A stretch of 64,000 bases of DNA from Tetracladium setigerum (lineage: Eukaryota > Ascomycota > Leotiomycetes > Helotiales). The stretch is taken from NCBI GenBank assembly GCA_031472005.1, contig PZJY01000006.1, positions 620,001-684,000 of the forward strand. Direction: 5' to 3'. The notes under the pieces were generated by a model. It was not told where the DNA came from. It was given only the letters and a program-made list of their open reading frames with translations, and ran no database searches. Shown piece by piece: positions 1-11,653 of this stretch. Within the stretch, counting starts at the first letter, position 1. Every line of letters starts with the position of its first letter. A program made the translations under genes and the position numbers.

Positions 1-221
1 GAAATGAAAAAGCATACCTAAGCAAAACAAAACCGATTCCAAAACGCCCATCACTATCCGTCCCAATTGCTCTTCCATGTGGCCCATAAATTTTTCTCCC
101 GCTTCTATCACAATCAAACAATTTAACCTCCTCCCTCGCTCTCTGTTTCCCCAAGTACGCGCCCTACTCAAAATCTCAAAACTTATCAGAATAACATCAG
201 TCACCCCCACTCCACCCCAAA

Positions 222-1741
222 TTACTTCTTCTGCTGCCCCTCCCCATTCAATCCCATTATCTCCAGCTTCAAATCTCTAAAATCATTCTCAGCATCAAGA
301 CAGAAGTCCCACTCCTTCGATTCATCAACCGTTGACTCTCCTGCATTCGATGGGGTGACTTTTTCCCAGTCTTCGAGTTCTCGCTTCTCTTCTCTTGCTG
401 CCACTGTCGATCTGTGTGATCGAAGTAGTTGGTTATTGTTCAAGGAGGGGAAGGGAACAGATGGTTGGTTGGAGGGTGGTTGATTGATGGATGGTTTATT
501 GAGGGGGGGTGTTTGGTAAAAGAATCGGCCAACAAACGGCGATTGCTTGAAGTGCGGAGGATTGATAGTTGAGCAGAGTGATGAAATGGAAGGGGCAGCA
601 TGCCCAACAAATCCATCAACAGCTGCCTCCCTAAAGCCAGGACGTCCCCATTGTTTCTGCCATTACATTCGTCACTTCTAAGACTTCGTCCCAGCGGGAT
701 ACCTCCTGCCCGATATCCAGATGATGTTTGAAACTCCGCAGTCTGACCTGGAGCGAAAGTCGATGGCTGGGGAGGAGTTGTACGATGAGAACAAGTTAGG
801 CCTGTGGGATATTTTCTTGTCATCTCAAAGTTCCGTTTTCGATGCGCCTCCAACTCTCGAATCGGCTCCTTAACTTCCTTCATCTTCAGTTGAAAATCCT
901 CCTCCATGCCGGCTTTCATACCCGGAGGGAAAGTAGGGCCCGGTTCAACGTTCTGTTTTCGAGGCGCCTCTAACCATCGAGTAAGTTGATTAATGTCTTC
1001 AATCTTTGATGCTAGAATGATCTCCATGCATTGCTCAGCTTGTTTTGCGTCCTTCATCTTCAATTTTCCCCAACGAGTAGACCAGTCAAGGAATGATTCC
1101 GTCGTTTCCGTCTTTGTCTGCTTTTCATATGCATCAGCCGGCGAATGTTGTTTTGAATTAGTTGTGTGCATTTCCTTGGCTCTCTGTATATCCGAGTCAA
1201 TCTCATCGCGAAACGCCTCCAATGCATCACCCACTGTCTTGGTAGGATTCAACATGCATTGCATTCTGTGACCGTAATACTCCGCGTATTTACTACGAAT
1301 ATTCATAATCAAGGTCGCCAAGATTGTTCTTGATTCTGAGACAGCGCGCATCTTGGGGGGATTCTGGAACTTGTACATTCCCTCGAATTGTGGAAGTGGG
1401 CTCAAGATTGAGGTTGGTCTGGACGTAGAAGGATTGATGGTAATTGGTTTGTCCTTGGATTTGATAGAATTCTCTGTCGTATGGATGACATCAGGTGTTC
1501 GGCTCGAGGCTCTATAGATGGGTCCGGGTTGCTGGCCGAAACGAAGGCAACCGTAGGATCTATTCAACGGCGTGGGCACGAGGGGTTGGTTTTGTCCATT
1601 ATCTTCTTTTTGGGAAGCTGGTTTAGTTGAAGATTGTTTGGTCGGTAGGGAAATATTGTCGTCGAGATTGGATTTGGGGATCAGTGGCGATTGATTTTCG
1701 AAGGGACCGTTCGGCTGCTTGCCTTCGCCACCTTGAGAAGG
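222..1741 (-). CDS. Hypothetical disordered protein, 5' end unresolved
   Basis: I do not recognise the family. The frame is open from 1741 down to the stop at 222 apart from one break at the seven-G run 503-509. Adding one base there joins a long polar domain to an acidic C-terminal tail (EDWEKVTPSNAG...), giving about 507 codons. The N-terminal third is rich in Ser, Pro, Asn and Gln. The middle has charged stretches that could form helices. There is no ATG at the head of the frame. An ATG at 1759 is in frame but is followed by TAG at 1742-1744. Because that TAG sits in the acceptor-like sequence ACAAATAG, I infer that the exon begins at 1741 and that an upstream exon carries the start. No membrane segment or known motif is visible. 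Alternatively this is a degenerate gene. Confidence 0.5.
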
Positions 1742-1759
1742 CTATTTGTGACCCGACAT

Positions 1760-2677
1760 TTTCTTGTCGTAGATTTCTTGATTTGAAGATGGTTGGTTGC
1801 ATTTCGGGGAGGGAGGGAAAGGGTTGTGTTTATGTAGCTTGGATGTGTCAAAAATTCACCATCTAGCAGTAACTAGATGAAGGAGGATAAAGAGGTACCA
1901 TGTCAAATTCTGGACGCGAAGTGAAACCATTCAACAAAGATCCTACTCCATTAGCATGGCGGAAACTCTTTAGCATTCTACAAACTTACGTTCCTTTGAA
2001 ATATGAAAAGATTTCAATTTATGTAAGTACATAACGTGCAGTTTTTGTTTTAAGCGAGACAACAGAGTATGCGGCTGGCAACGACCAACTTGTTCTCTGG
2101 TTAAAGAAGCACACAACGACCAACATATCTTTTGATAACAAGAGTAAGATACCAAAAAAGAAAAAATTGTAAGCTTTAACAGGATTTGTCACGCATTTGA
2201 ATCTTCAATGAGACCACGCAGGTCAATTCTTCAAAGTAATACCATAGTCTGGACTGCTCGAGAGAATGCATTTCCAGCAGCAACATAAAAGCTCCATCCT
2301 ACCATATCAATTATTCAAATTCAACAAAATACTTTCAACACCTGTGCATTTGTATTGACCTTTGATGCAATAGACACAGTGAAAGGCATCAAAGTGACGA
2401 CCTGCTGGGGTGCGTTTATTCCCAATGAACTATTTCCCCTCTTCACTCCCAAAAAGAAAAGAACAACAGATTTAAACAAAAGCTTCCATTGAAATTCCAA
2501 ACAATCTTACAAAAGAATCAAAATATCAAAAGAACCCAAGTAAACTTTCTTCCCAGAAGACAAATCCTTTCTTCTAAGGTTCTATATCTTGACCCTTCCT
2601 CGCCACTCCAAGCCCATTTTTCTCTCTCCAAATCACATCATTCATTCACTCACTCAACTCTGAGTTTTCAATACAAA
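1760..2677. other. Intergenic region with divergent promoters
   Basis: AT-rich stretch between the unresolved minus-strand gene and the plus-strand gene at 2678. The last 200 bases before 2678 are pyrimidine- and A-rich, like a fungal 5' leader. I see no credible coding sequence or RNA gene here. Confidence 0.5.
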
Positions 2678-3692
2678 ATGTCTCCTCCCTTCAAATCCGA
2701 CTTTGTCGATAGTACTCGGCGAATGTCAATCTCAAGCACCACAAACAACGATACGATCCAATCGATTGAATTTGATGGTTCCAACGTCACTGAACATGAA
2801 GGAGAGAACGATGTTGAGATATTGTCTGAAGAAATTCTAGGTCAAGATTCAAGTTGTAAGAATCTCTTTTTCTCTTTCCATGCATTCGTCATACATACCT
2901 ATTCTTCTGCGCAAATAAGATTAAACTAACATACATATGTCCTTTCCTCCCTTCCAGACAACATTTCAAAAAGTAACGGAGAATCCGTCATCGATTCATC
3001 ATCCCCTCAAAATTCCCACCCCAACACCTCCCCTCGAAATGATGCCGGTCCAACATCTACCTCTAAGAAATTCGCAGGCCAAGAAGTCACTACCAATCCA
3101 ATCTTTGCTCTTTGGGGATTGTTCTGGAATCCCAAAAACAATCGTAACAGCAACATCAGCTTGGAATCTCCTGGTATTAGGCCTGCTCCTGGTGATATCG
3201 TTCTTGACGCTCGCAGTGGCAGTGTCAGTGGTTTCGTGGTTGATAGATCTTCTCCAAGCAAGAATAACAACAACGGCAGGCGAGGTAATCATCCCGTCTT
3301 GAACTAGATGATAACGATCAAGTACACCCTTTTCAAAGAGAAGAGGCTTCCCCTCACTTTCGAACTTCCTTATTCAGTCTAGGAGAAATAATTGTTCAAA
3401 TACTGAACACAGACCCTTCTCTCGCATACGCTGGCGGTGGAACCAAAGGCATAAAATCCAACAACAGCAACAGCGGCAGTGGTGATGCAGGATTTCAAAT
3501 TCGCATTCCAAAGAATACCGGGATCTATCATGCCAAGCAAGTTGATTCCTATGGTTATGATGATGATGATGATGGTGGTCAGGGGATGATGAATACCCAC
3601 ATGCCGCGGATATATTTCGTAGTGTTATTTTGCCAACCAGCTCAATTGAAGGTAAGAGTAGCGTTCAGAAGTGCTTTATCGAATTTTTTTGA
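2678..3692 (+). CDS. Hypothetical Ser/Asn/Gly-rich protein
   Basis: Family not recognised. Exon 1 is 2678-2855; the intron 2856-2957 has a GTAAGA donor, an ACTAAC branch-like site and a TTCCAG acceptor. Exon 2 runs open to a TAG at 3305-3307. With one more C in the CCC run 3293-3295, however, the frame continues as an ordinary polar protein through 3600, including a DDDDDGG stretch. That fits the break pattern seen in other genes here better than a 38-nt intron would. The C-terminus is uncertain. One further added T near 3615-3617 would end the protein at 3690-3692; without it the frame runs to 3792, deep into the convergent HET gene. Low-complexity Ser, Asn and Gly dominate and no domain is visible. 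Confidence 0.5.
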
Positions 3693-5656
3693 AGTACGAT
3701 TGGAAGGCACCTGTTTTTTTGGTTGGGGACTGTTATCCTCCTCGTCAGATTCTTCATCAATATCAACGTCGCATCTGCTGCCCTGCAGATAGAGCTGACT
3801 GCGATGATCGTCCTCCAGCCAAATTTTATAGTGACGGACATCTGGATCCGGTTGTGAGACGGCTATGTCGAAGTCATTCTCCCAGCTCGACTGCTCCCTT
3901 GAGCCAAGAGGAGCCTGATCGAAAGCAGTGCTCATTGAATAGTCTGGTACAACCAATTTCTCGGCGGAAATTGGTCCAAATGGCCCCTCATATGGCTCAC
4001 TGTAATGGTCTTGATCTCTTATACTGAGTTTTACCCCACGACCGTTACCCCAGAAAGTAACGACCAAGAACTTCTCTGTTGCCTTGGGATTTCGTAGTCT
4101 GAAAAGGAAGGCAATGTTATCAAAGTTCTCGATATTTGCTATAAAGCTGAATGGGTAGAGCTCAACCCACACGTTCTCTCCACCATCCCCGTTCTCTCTA
4201 CTATCCCTCATGCGTACTCCATGTAATCTTCTTCGAAGAGAATCTCCGAGAACGTCGATTTCAATGGAAATAGCATGATGATTAATCGAGCTCTTTTCTG
4301 GTACATATATTATAGCACCACTTGATAAAGTGTCGCCTTTGGATTCTTCTTCGGAAGAATGCGATATTATCAGGTCTGTATACGAAGGAGCTTCTTCTAA
4401 ACGGGCGAAGTGATTCGGAAAGATCCTCATCAAGGGCCCATTTTTCTCAGTCTGGACAAGGTAAATGCAGACTTGATGGTTCATAAAACCTCGGGGTCGA
4501 TTCCAGCATATAAAGCTTGCTTCATATACGTAAGGGTATCCGTGAAGATACCTAAATGGTCTGCCATCAACGGTGTAAGCCAATAGCTTCAGATGGGGCT
4601 GTATTGCAACGCCTTTGTTCGTCACCGAATACGGATGAGTCCAAATGTCAACTTCGTGTCTCATGACGTCTGTTGAGTCCTTGAATTCGCTTGGGAATCG
4701 AGCTAGTAAACCTCGCTTAGTAGTCAAAGGCGCATTCGTTTGCTCTGACCTCCAGGCAAATATCGATTCGTCGTCAGAGACCTTGATGATTTCGAGTTGG
4801 AGACGACGAAAAGCATGGTCTTCCTCTCCATAAAGTGGGGACATGAACACTCCAAAGATGCCTATCATACAATATGCCATGTCTTCGATGCGAGTCGTTT
4901 CCCTTCTAGACAGCCAGGACATCTTTTCAGCGACAGAGGCAAAGCTGAAGTGAAGATTGTTTGATATTCCAGTGATCTCTTGCACTAGATTTTTCCATTC
5001 CCGGTCGTTTCTATGACCCAAGACTTTCCATTCTTCATCAAGAAAATGGAGCTCCTTTGGCGCGAGCAATTCTTGGAGTGTCCAGCCTCGGGTGAACCAG
5101 AGGCTTTTCCTGAACGCAGATCCTTTTAAGGCATGATCTTCAAATATCAACCCGCACGGAACGTCGGATAGATAAGCGTAACATACTTGCGATCTCTCAT
5201 ACCAAGCGAACATAGAATTGATCTGCCTTGAAAGTTAGCCCCTGAAAACGATCATTCTGCGATCTGAACACAGTAAAGCTTACTGCCTCCGATAATTCTG
5301 CACTACTGGTTTTGTCGATGCAACAAGTATCAATCCACACCCATTCATGTCCCTCGCTTGCAGCTCGAGTACAAGTGCCTCGGATTTTCCCATATCCGGC
5401 TTTTGATTCGCAGTCGCCTTTTTGCAAGTCCTGAAAACTTACTTCGCCATCCTACCATTAAAAAGTCAGCGGTTGAGATTAGAGCTGGATCAACGACTCA
5501 AAAGATGAAAGCAAGGCTTCCGAGGCTCAATTCATTGATGAAAGGCGCTGAAAAAGCAAGACTCACCTCCCAACGATGAGACAAGATCGCATACTTTGGA
5601 ACAGTCTTCCCAAAGAACTCCTTTGACTCGTAAGTCTTAGAATTAAGCAAGCGCAT
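3642..5656 (-). CDS. HET-domain (heterokaryon incompatibility type) protein
   Basis: Three exons: 5656-5567, 5451-5284 and 5222-3642, joined in phase to give 612 residues with no frame break. The start MRLLNSKTYE...KYAILSHRWE is the classic opening of HET-domain proteins (Pfam HET, PF06985). It is followed by the WVWIDTCCIDK, CYAYLSDV and FTRGWTLQELLAP (about residues 131-141) signatures. After the domain comes ...IEDMAYCMIGIFGVFMSPLYGE, the segment shared by the HET-E/HET-D-like group. The remaining 350 residues look like a beta-rich domain without NACHT or WD40 repeats, and the acidic tail is DEESDEED. HET proteins take part in non-self recognition between fungal individuals and in cell death after hyphal fusion. 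Whether this one acts in incompatibility cannot be told from sequence. Its 3' end overlaps the convergent gene at 2678. Confidence 0.93.
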
Positions 5657-5997
5657 GTTCGATAACCAGGTGAAAAGACGCGGGAATGGTGATTGTATGA
5701 TTCTCAGCCTCACTTCTGGTTGTGAAACTAGACGCTGCCTTCTCGTGACCGATGAGAGAAAATTGAATGTGGAGGAGGAACTGAGCGGGAAGAGATAATT
5801 GGCCGACAATTCTCAAGAATGAATTGGTTGCTGGGGGAGAGTAGTGCGAGGAGAAAGAGAGGCTGGAGGCGGGGTCGAGAGAGCAAGAGATGAGGTGGGT
5901 GGATGTCTGCCTGGGATCAATCAGGCTTCGGTTTCTATTCGTCCAGCCTACAGCTGCTCCTTGCGAAACGAATTCCCGGCTAATTAAAACTTGCCCT

Positions 5998-6654
5998 GCG
6001 TTTGTCTGTTGGACTGATGAACTACTTCTGGAGATCAGATCCAGGCTTGGCAAAGATGCCGCGAATCAGTCCATTTCAACATGCTCTGCGATATACTATG
6101 GAGACAATAGCCTGCCTTCCTGGCATTGATCCCCAAGTATTCATGGGTCCTGGTAGCCCCAATGAAGATGACGCTTGGAAGGGATGCCTTTATGCAGGAT
6201 AATGACTACAATGCAGAAGACCTACCGATCTCTTCGCACCAGGTGCTGATGGTCATCACAGTCAGATCCTTAGCGGTCCTGACAAGGAAGTACTGGCGGT
6301 AATAGTAATTCTGGAGATAGCACCACCACGACCACCTCCCGATTCACCCACAGCGCCGTCCAAAGAGTCCAAAACAATACTCGAAAAGGTTAGGCGGATG
6401 ATGTTCTCGAATTGGCGAAAGATAATTTTAATTTGGAGAGTGAAGAGGACGACGGTGCGTGGGCTCGGGTCCCGCAGCAGGTTAGGAGTCGGATTGGGAA
6501 TAGTGGAGGTGAGCATAATGGAGGTGGGCAGGGCTCTAAGTAGAGGAGGAAGTGGCAGCGTGGTGGTGATGTTAGTATGAGGGGTGGTGGTGGTAGTGAT
6601 GGGTTGGAGGAGGCTGGTGGAGATGATGGAGTGGAAGGAGAGTTTGAGGATTAA
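5998..6654 (+). pseudogene. Degraded or badly read coding region, C-terminal half
   Basis: Three overlapping frames each carry protein-like sequence that can be laid end to end: GPGSPNEDDAWKG (around 6150), DAFMQDNDYNAEDLP (around 6185), DLFAPGADGHHSQILSGPDKE (around 6225) and, in the last frame, GGNSNSGDSTTTT... through ...EEAGGDDGVEGEFED with a TAA at 6652-6654. Two steps each fit one lost base, as elsewhere in the window; the step between the first two segments would need two lost bases or an intron. The final frame also has TAG codons near 6390 and 6540, which lost bases do not explain; an intron 6298-6390 would remove the first. The acidic, Gly-rich C-terminus looks genuine. I cannot name the family or find a convincing start. 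It could be a decayed gene or one that is spliced and misread. Confidence 0.3.
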
Positions 6655-7191
6655 TGGGATAGAAAAGAGAGTTGTTTGGAAGATGGGGGAGTAAAGAGCA
6701 GAGAGGAAGGGGTATGGAAAACGAGGAGGTATAATTGCTTGACTGATTGCTGGTGGTGAGGGGTTTCAAGAGAGAGTGGAGGCTGCCTTATGTTTGGTTT
6801 GTTCTTTTATTTTGCTGATTTCTTGCTTCCGATGCTTCTTGCCTTTGCTCTTGGTTGTTGTTGCTGTTAGATATTGTCGACTGCCTTGTGTTTTCCAAAA
6901 AAAATTGGAGTTGGTTCATTGTTGGAATTTTTTGTTTTTATTTATTTTGGCTGTCGTTGTTAGATCTTGTTGACTGCAGACTTTGAGGCGAAGGATTTGA
7001 ATCACCAAGAAGACATTGTCCCCCCAGTGGAAGAAGTTACTTCTGCTTAGCCTGATTGAGGATAATTCATGTAATTCAAAAAATTTATACAAACTATAAA
7101 GTAGAAATCCAATCCCCAAACCCGGGATAGATTTGTAAAGTTTTGGCGGCTTCTGACTACAACCCTCTCATCCACCAGTAAAGCTTCTGTC
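6655..7191. other. Intergenic, no gene seen
   Basis: Downstream flank of the degraded coding region and 3' flank of the FNT gene. It contains G/T-rich low-complexity sequence and several T runs. No coding sequence is supported. Confidence 0.4.
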
Positions 7192-8146
7192 TCAAAGTGT
7201 TGCCTCCAAATTTTTCTCCTCATCATTTGCTTGATTGAAAACCTCAGGTGCATACAGATACCATAAAGGAAGGGCACAAAATACAGCACCTCCTACCAGA
7301 TTACCAATCGTGACTGGTATTGCCGATTTGTACAAGAATTCACCCACGCCAAAATTAGTACCATAAAACATGCCAATTGGAATCAAGAACTTAAAGAAAG
7401 ATCAGACTTTTATAATCGCAGCCATGATGTGGGAGGGGTACTTACATAGTTGGCAATCGAATGCTGATATCCCATGGCCCCAAAAGCCCAGACAGGAAAT
7501 GACACGGCGTAAATTTTGGAGACATACTCCCTTGCGCCAGTCGCAAGAAAATATGCCAGGCATACCAACCAGTTACAAGCCACTGCCCTCAAGAAGTTTG
7601 TTGACCAATAATATTTTACGTTGACTCTAGCCTCTGACTGTGCAATAGCGAATGCCTTCTCGGCGGGTGTGCTCAAGGAGTTTGTCCAATAAGCGAGAAA
7701 CCATGCAAAGAACAGACATCCCGCCATATTGAACACATAACTCATGAACAATACTTTAGCAAACCCAAATATGCTTGTTTTTCGTTGCAGGGTGCTGTAG
7801 GCAAGAACCATCATATTCGCTGTTGCCAGTTCCGTGTTGGTGATGATGATGAGGACAAATCCGAGACAGAATACGAGGGCGCCGAGAAGTGTTGCAAGTG
7901 ATGGGTTGTTTTCGCGGAGAGAAACGGCTCCTCCTGCGACAACTATGCTGAATAGACCTCCCATGCCGGCGAATACACCTGAGTTCTTGTTAGTAATGGT
8001 CGCTTCTGGAGGTGTGTCCAAGAAAACAAACCTCCCAACAGTGACTTCACAGCCATGTGTGCCCATGGCATTTCAGCTTTGGCAACACCTGCACGCGACA
8101 TCAGAGCCCCTATCTCTCGAGCTGAGTGACCGTTAAACTTTTCCAT
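7192..8146 (-). CDS. Formate/nitrite transporter (FNT) family channel
   Basis: Exons 8146-8032, 7978-7446 and 7389-7192 give 281 residues. Introns are 53 nt (CTAAC branch site) and 56 nt. The protein has about six hydrophobic segments and FNT hallmarks: an N-terminal half with SLLGGVFAGMGG, an NTELATANMM segment after the second or third helix, and GYQHSIANY, matching the family's G-x-x-H-S-x-A-N motif that carries the central pore histidine. FNT proteins form pentamers in membranes and pass small monovalent anions such as formate, nitrite, lactate or acetate, often with a proton. The Aspergillus nitrite carrier NitA belongs to this family, but no nitrate gene lies nearby. Its neighbours are instead the acetolactate pair, so the substrate could be an organic acid; that is inference. 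Confidence 0.93.
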
Positions 8147-9189
8147 ATTTTTTGTGTGGTGAAATTTTGTGTTAATGCCGAGGGAATGTTAATTGGTCGT
8201 ATGTTTAGGAAGGATAATGGTAGAGAAGACGACGACTTTGGAGCAGCCTGGGGGAACTGAACGAGGAACTTCAAGTTGTGTTAATATATTTTACCTGTCT
8301 TTCAACAAGTGCTATCTGTAAATAGATACACGAACAGGGGAAGAATACACTACCGACTTCGGCTGAAAGTGAGGTTGGGACCTTACTCATCATGGGTGTC
8401 CCACTAATCCGGGAGAACACCGAAGTACCTGGTTTGTTGACAAAGCCAGTGCCATGTTTTCGGGATCGACGTAAGCAATGTAACATGCTCTACGATGTAA
8501 TCAGCCTCAGAACGTGTCAAGGCACAACTGGTGATGGTGTTGCAACATGGCCTGATCAAAGCGAAGTAGGAGCGGATAGCCATTATCAACCAAACGCCGA
8601 AGAGAACGTCCCGCAAGGGTAGTGATTAGCGAGAATAAGAAAATTAAACTGAATCAAAAGACAAACCGAGTTTGAGCCCTTGAGGCCGTGATTCATATTT
8701 TCCTTGAAGTATTGACTAGGGAATGATAAGCAAACTGTGACTGTACTGAGCAAGCTTTGCTTAGATTTATGCACATCACCTCTGTAATTTGGCGGTCAAT
8801 ATTCACTAGGTATCTAAGAAAATAATTTCTTGTAGGTGAGACCTTCAAAAAGAATTTTCTCAACCATTCGTGATAATAGTAGATTCTATGTGAAATTTTT
8901 GAAGTGCTAAAAGCCTTGTCTACTTACCCCCCATCTCCCCCGTGCATCGGGATACAGTGAAGTGGAAAGTGCGTACTAGCCTGCAAACCTCCTGATATTA
9001 GTTTGCAAAGAACTTTGATCCATTTTCAATCGCAGCACATTGATCCATCAGGTCCAGTAATGTTTGTCTTCACGGCAATTCCAATGTCATGTGGGGGTTG
9101 TGTTTCTCTTGAAATCATATTATTATTTCCACATTAAATTACTACTCTACTAATGAAAGTGATAAAACTTCAGACCTTCTCGCATTCCC
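8147..9189. other. Intergenic region between FNT and acetolactate synthase genes
   Basis: Upstream of the FNT gene and downstream of the ALS gene, both on the minus strand. Short minus-strand frames at 8404-8616 have no recognisable motif. I see no gene or clear regulatory site. Confidence 0.4.
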
Positions 9190-10944
9190 TCATTTGTACT
9201 CCTTCCCGATGATATTTGCCATCAATCCAGAGACATGAGAATAGTCGATCGGAATATCCACGATACTCACTCCTTTATACGCCAGCGCCTCGATCATGAC
9301 ACGCTCCAAATCCTCCGCCTTTTCGACTCTAAACCCCTTCGCCCCAATGCCTCTGCATACTTTACAAAATCCACCCCACCAAGCTCGACTCCAGATACTC
9401 TTCCGTACTTGGCCTCTTCTTGGAAGGCAACCATATTAAAGGTTCCATCATTCCAAATGAAGTGGGTAATATCGCATTCTTGCTGGACGGCGGTTGAAAG
9501 CTCTTGCGACGTGAACATGAATCCACCATCGCCTGACATGCTGATGACCTTTTCGCGTTTGGTGGGGTCAGACGGGGACTGTATAATTGAGGCGGCAATT
9601 GCCCACGGTAGAGCTGAGACTATCAGTACATTGAGAAGGTATGTGGAGGAGAGAGCAGAAACTTACCAACACCAAGAGTTTGCTGACCATTCGAGACCAA
9701 GAAATGGCGTGGTAGATACGAGAAAAAGTACCGGCACATATAGATGTACACCGTGCCAACGTCACAGCATACGATGTGCGTATCTGGAATCATCCTTTGT
9801 AGAGTTGATACGAAAGTCAGAGGATGAACAAGAGACGCGCCTGCAACAGCCTTGCAATGTGAAGTTTCCTTCCAAGCGTGAAATTCGTTGAATATATCAG
9901 CGCAGATCTCTGAGCTTGCTGCTTGTGGAATTTCTGTGAGTTCCACCGTCAAAGAGTCCAGTGTCGAGCCAATAGTGCCAATGAGCTCGAGTTCCGGTTT
10001 GTAGTAGTAAGTGTAGTCGCATCCTTTGACATCTACATGAACTATGGACAAGTCTCCGTTCACATTCCACAGGTTTGCGTCATACTCGTAAGGATCGTAT
10101 CCCACCGCAATGACCAGATCGGATTTAGCGAGGAGCTTGTCACCTGGCTGGTTTCTGAACAGGCCGATGCGTCCGAAGAAAATGTGTTCCAAGTCGCGAC
10201 TAATGCAGCCAGCTGCTTGAAACGTTTCCAGCACAGGAATCGGGTGTTTTTGAGGAGGTTCTGAAGACTAGCGACAGTTGAGGCATCACTTGCCCGCATG
10301 CCCAAGAGCAATACTGGAAGCTTCGCAGAATTGATTCTTGTCGCAAGCTCAGACGTCAATTGAGGTGGAGCACCGCCATAGATTGGTGGGCGAAATGCCT
10401 TGGTGGGAAAGGGGGTGAAGGTAGATGTGAATGATGCCATGATATCCAGTGGAAACGAGATGGCCGAAACTCCTTGCGGGTAAGACGTCGAGGTTCGGAA
10501 AGCGCCCAGAACTATATCCGCAACTTGATCTTGGTGATCAACTGTATAAGTCGATTTCGCGATAGGTGAGATGACTTCCATCAGGTGCATAGATTGATGT
10601 GTTCGTGCCGCAGACTGTGCTCTGGATACTGATCCGACCAACGCGACGACTGGATCGCCCTCGGTGTTTGCTGTGGCCAAGGCAGTGATGAGATTCGTTC
10701 CGCCAGGGCCAGAAGTTGCGATACACACGCCAGGTGTGCCAGTCAATCTTCCAATAGCAGCAGCGATAAAAGCAGCATTTTGCTCGTGACGACAGACGAT
10801 AAGTCTGATCTCTGGATGCTCCATCAGCTCGTCGAAAATGGCATCGATTTTAGCTCCTGGAATGCCAAAAACCATTTTGACACCAGCATTGATGAGCGAC
10901 TGGACGACAATTCTCGCTGGCTTCATTGTTGTAACTTCGGACAT
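9190..10944 (-). CDS. Catabolic-type acetolactate synthase (ThDP enzyme)
   Basis: Condenses two pyruvates to 2-acetolactate with thiamine diphosphate. Exon 1 is 10944-9667 and exon 2 is 9613-9190, with a 53-nt intron, for about 567 residues. The start is ATG 10944 (MSEVTTMKPARI), without a mitochondrial presequence. Visible hallmarks are FGIPGAKIDAIFDEL, CRHEQNAAF (Glu54, the cofactor-activating Glu), TSGPGGTNL, ARTHQSM, GRIGLFRNQPGD, SNGQQTLGVALPWA, and the ThDP motif GDGG(455)...WND. These match bacterial AlsS/BudB rather than mitochondrial Ilv2. The reading frame breaks twice, at the GGG run 10242-10244 and the CCCC run 9342-9345; one added base each restores the whole family pattern to a TGA at 9190-9192. 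Read literally, the gene would stop at 9294. It is divergent from the decarboxylase at 11654. Confidence 0.9.
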
Positions 10945-11653
10945 GACTTCGGTTTTTTCGTCAGGCTGATTTAGAAGGTTCAATTGGCATACAACGAAAG
11001 ATTGTGATTTGAGATTTCTGCATGCGTTAAGTGCTAATGATTAATTTATTCTCAAAAAGAAGTGTTTGATATTTCGAGGGGAAAGATAAAAGAAGGAAAT
11101 ATGTACCTTTTCAATCTCAAGTGGCTGCATATATCTGACGTACTATGTGAGCCCAAGACTACCTAGACTCGCGATGCAGGAGGAAGCCGATGTTCGGAAA
11201 ATAGGTGGGTATCCTAGCTACGACAATACCGTGATATCTTTAGATCCCGAAGGTGTCCGTTGATTGTTCTCGCTAAGAAGTGGATCGACCGTGTTGATTA
11301 CTGTCATACGACAGTACTTGAACATGACGAGAACTTAGTCAAAATCTTATTCTTTGAACAAGTCAGAAGCTAGTAAGCAGTGTGCAATGAAGGGCCGTCA
11401 TTCCTGGCTTTCTTTGGATAAATCAACTGGGTAGGAATATTCTTCAAGTTACCAGTACAAGTAAGTGCTTTGATAATTGACTTAATCAACGTGTCTCCCT
11501 TTTCATCGGGAAATTTCAATACTCGACAGAGTCTACTTGGAAAGATTAGGTCAGTAAACTTCTGGTCGCCTTCGTAAAAATTTCACTCGAAATTACTTAC
11601 TGAATCCCGCAGTTTGGACAAGATTTCAATCTTCTTCCTCACCACCAGTCGCA
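10945..11653. promoter_or_regulatory. Shared divergent promoter of the acetolactate pair
   Basis: A 709-bp gap separates the start codons of the acetolactate synthase and acetolactate decarboxylase genes, which point away from each other. It holds no credible reading frame. A shared promoter is inferred from this layout. I see no perfect long inverted repeat or known binding site that I would name. Confidence 0.5.

Noticed and set aside
1742..1744. In-frame TAG codons here and near 6390 and 6540 as a sign of TAG read as Gln
   Set aside because: Several recognised genes in this window, such as BET3 and the MOSC fusion, end at TAG exactly where the family ends. The TAG at 1742 also fits a splice acceptor.
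3285..3322. A 38-nt intron with GTAATC donor to bypass the TAG at 3305
   Set aside because: It gives an open frame, but it is shorter than every other intron here, and one added C at 3293-3295 does the same and yields more natural sequence.
9190..10944. Mitochondrial biosynthetic acetolactate synthase (Ilv2)
   Set aside because: There is no presequence, the catabolic AlsS-type segments (RTHQS, GRIGLFRNQPGD) match throughout, and the neighbour is the decarboxylase.
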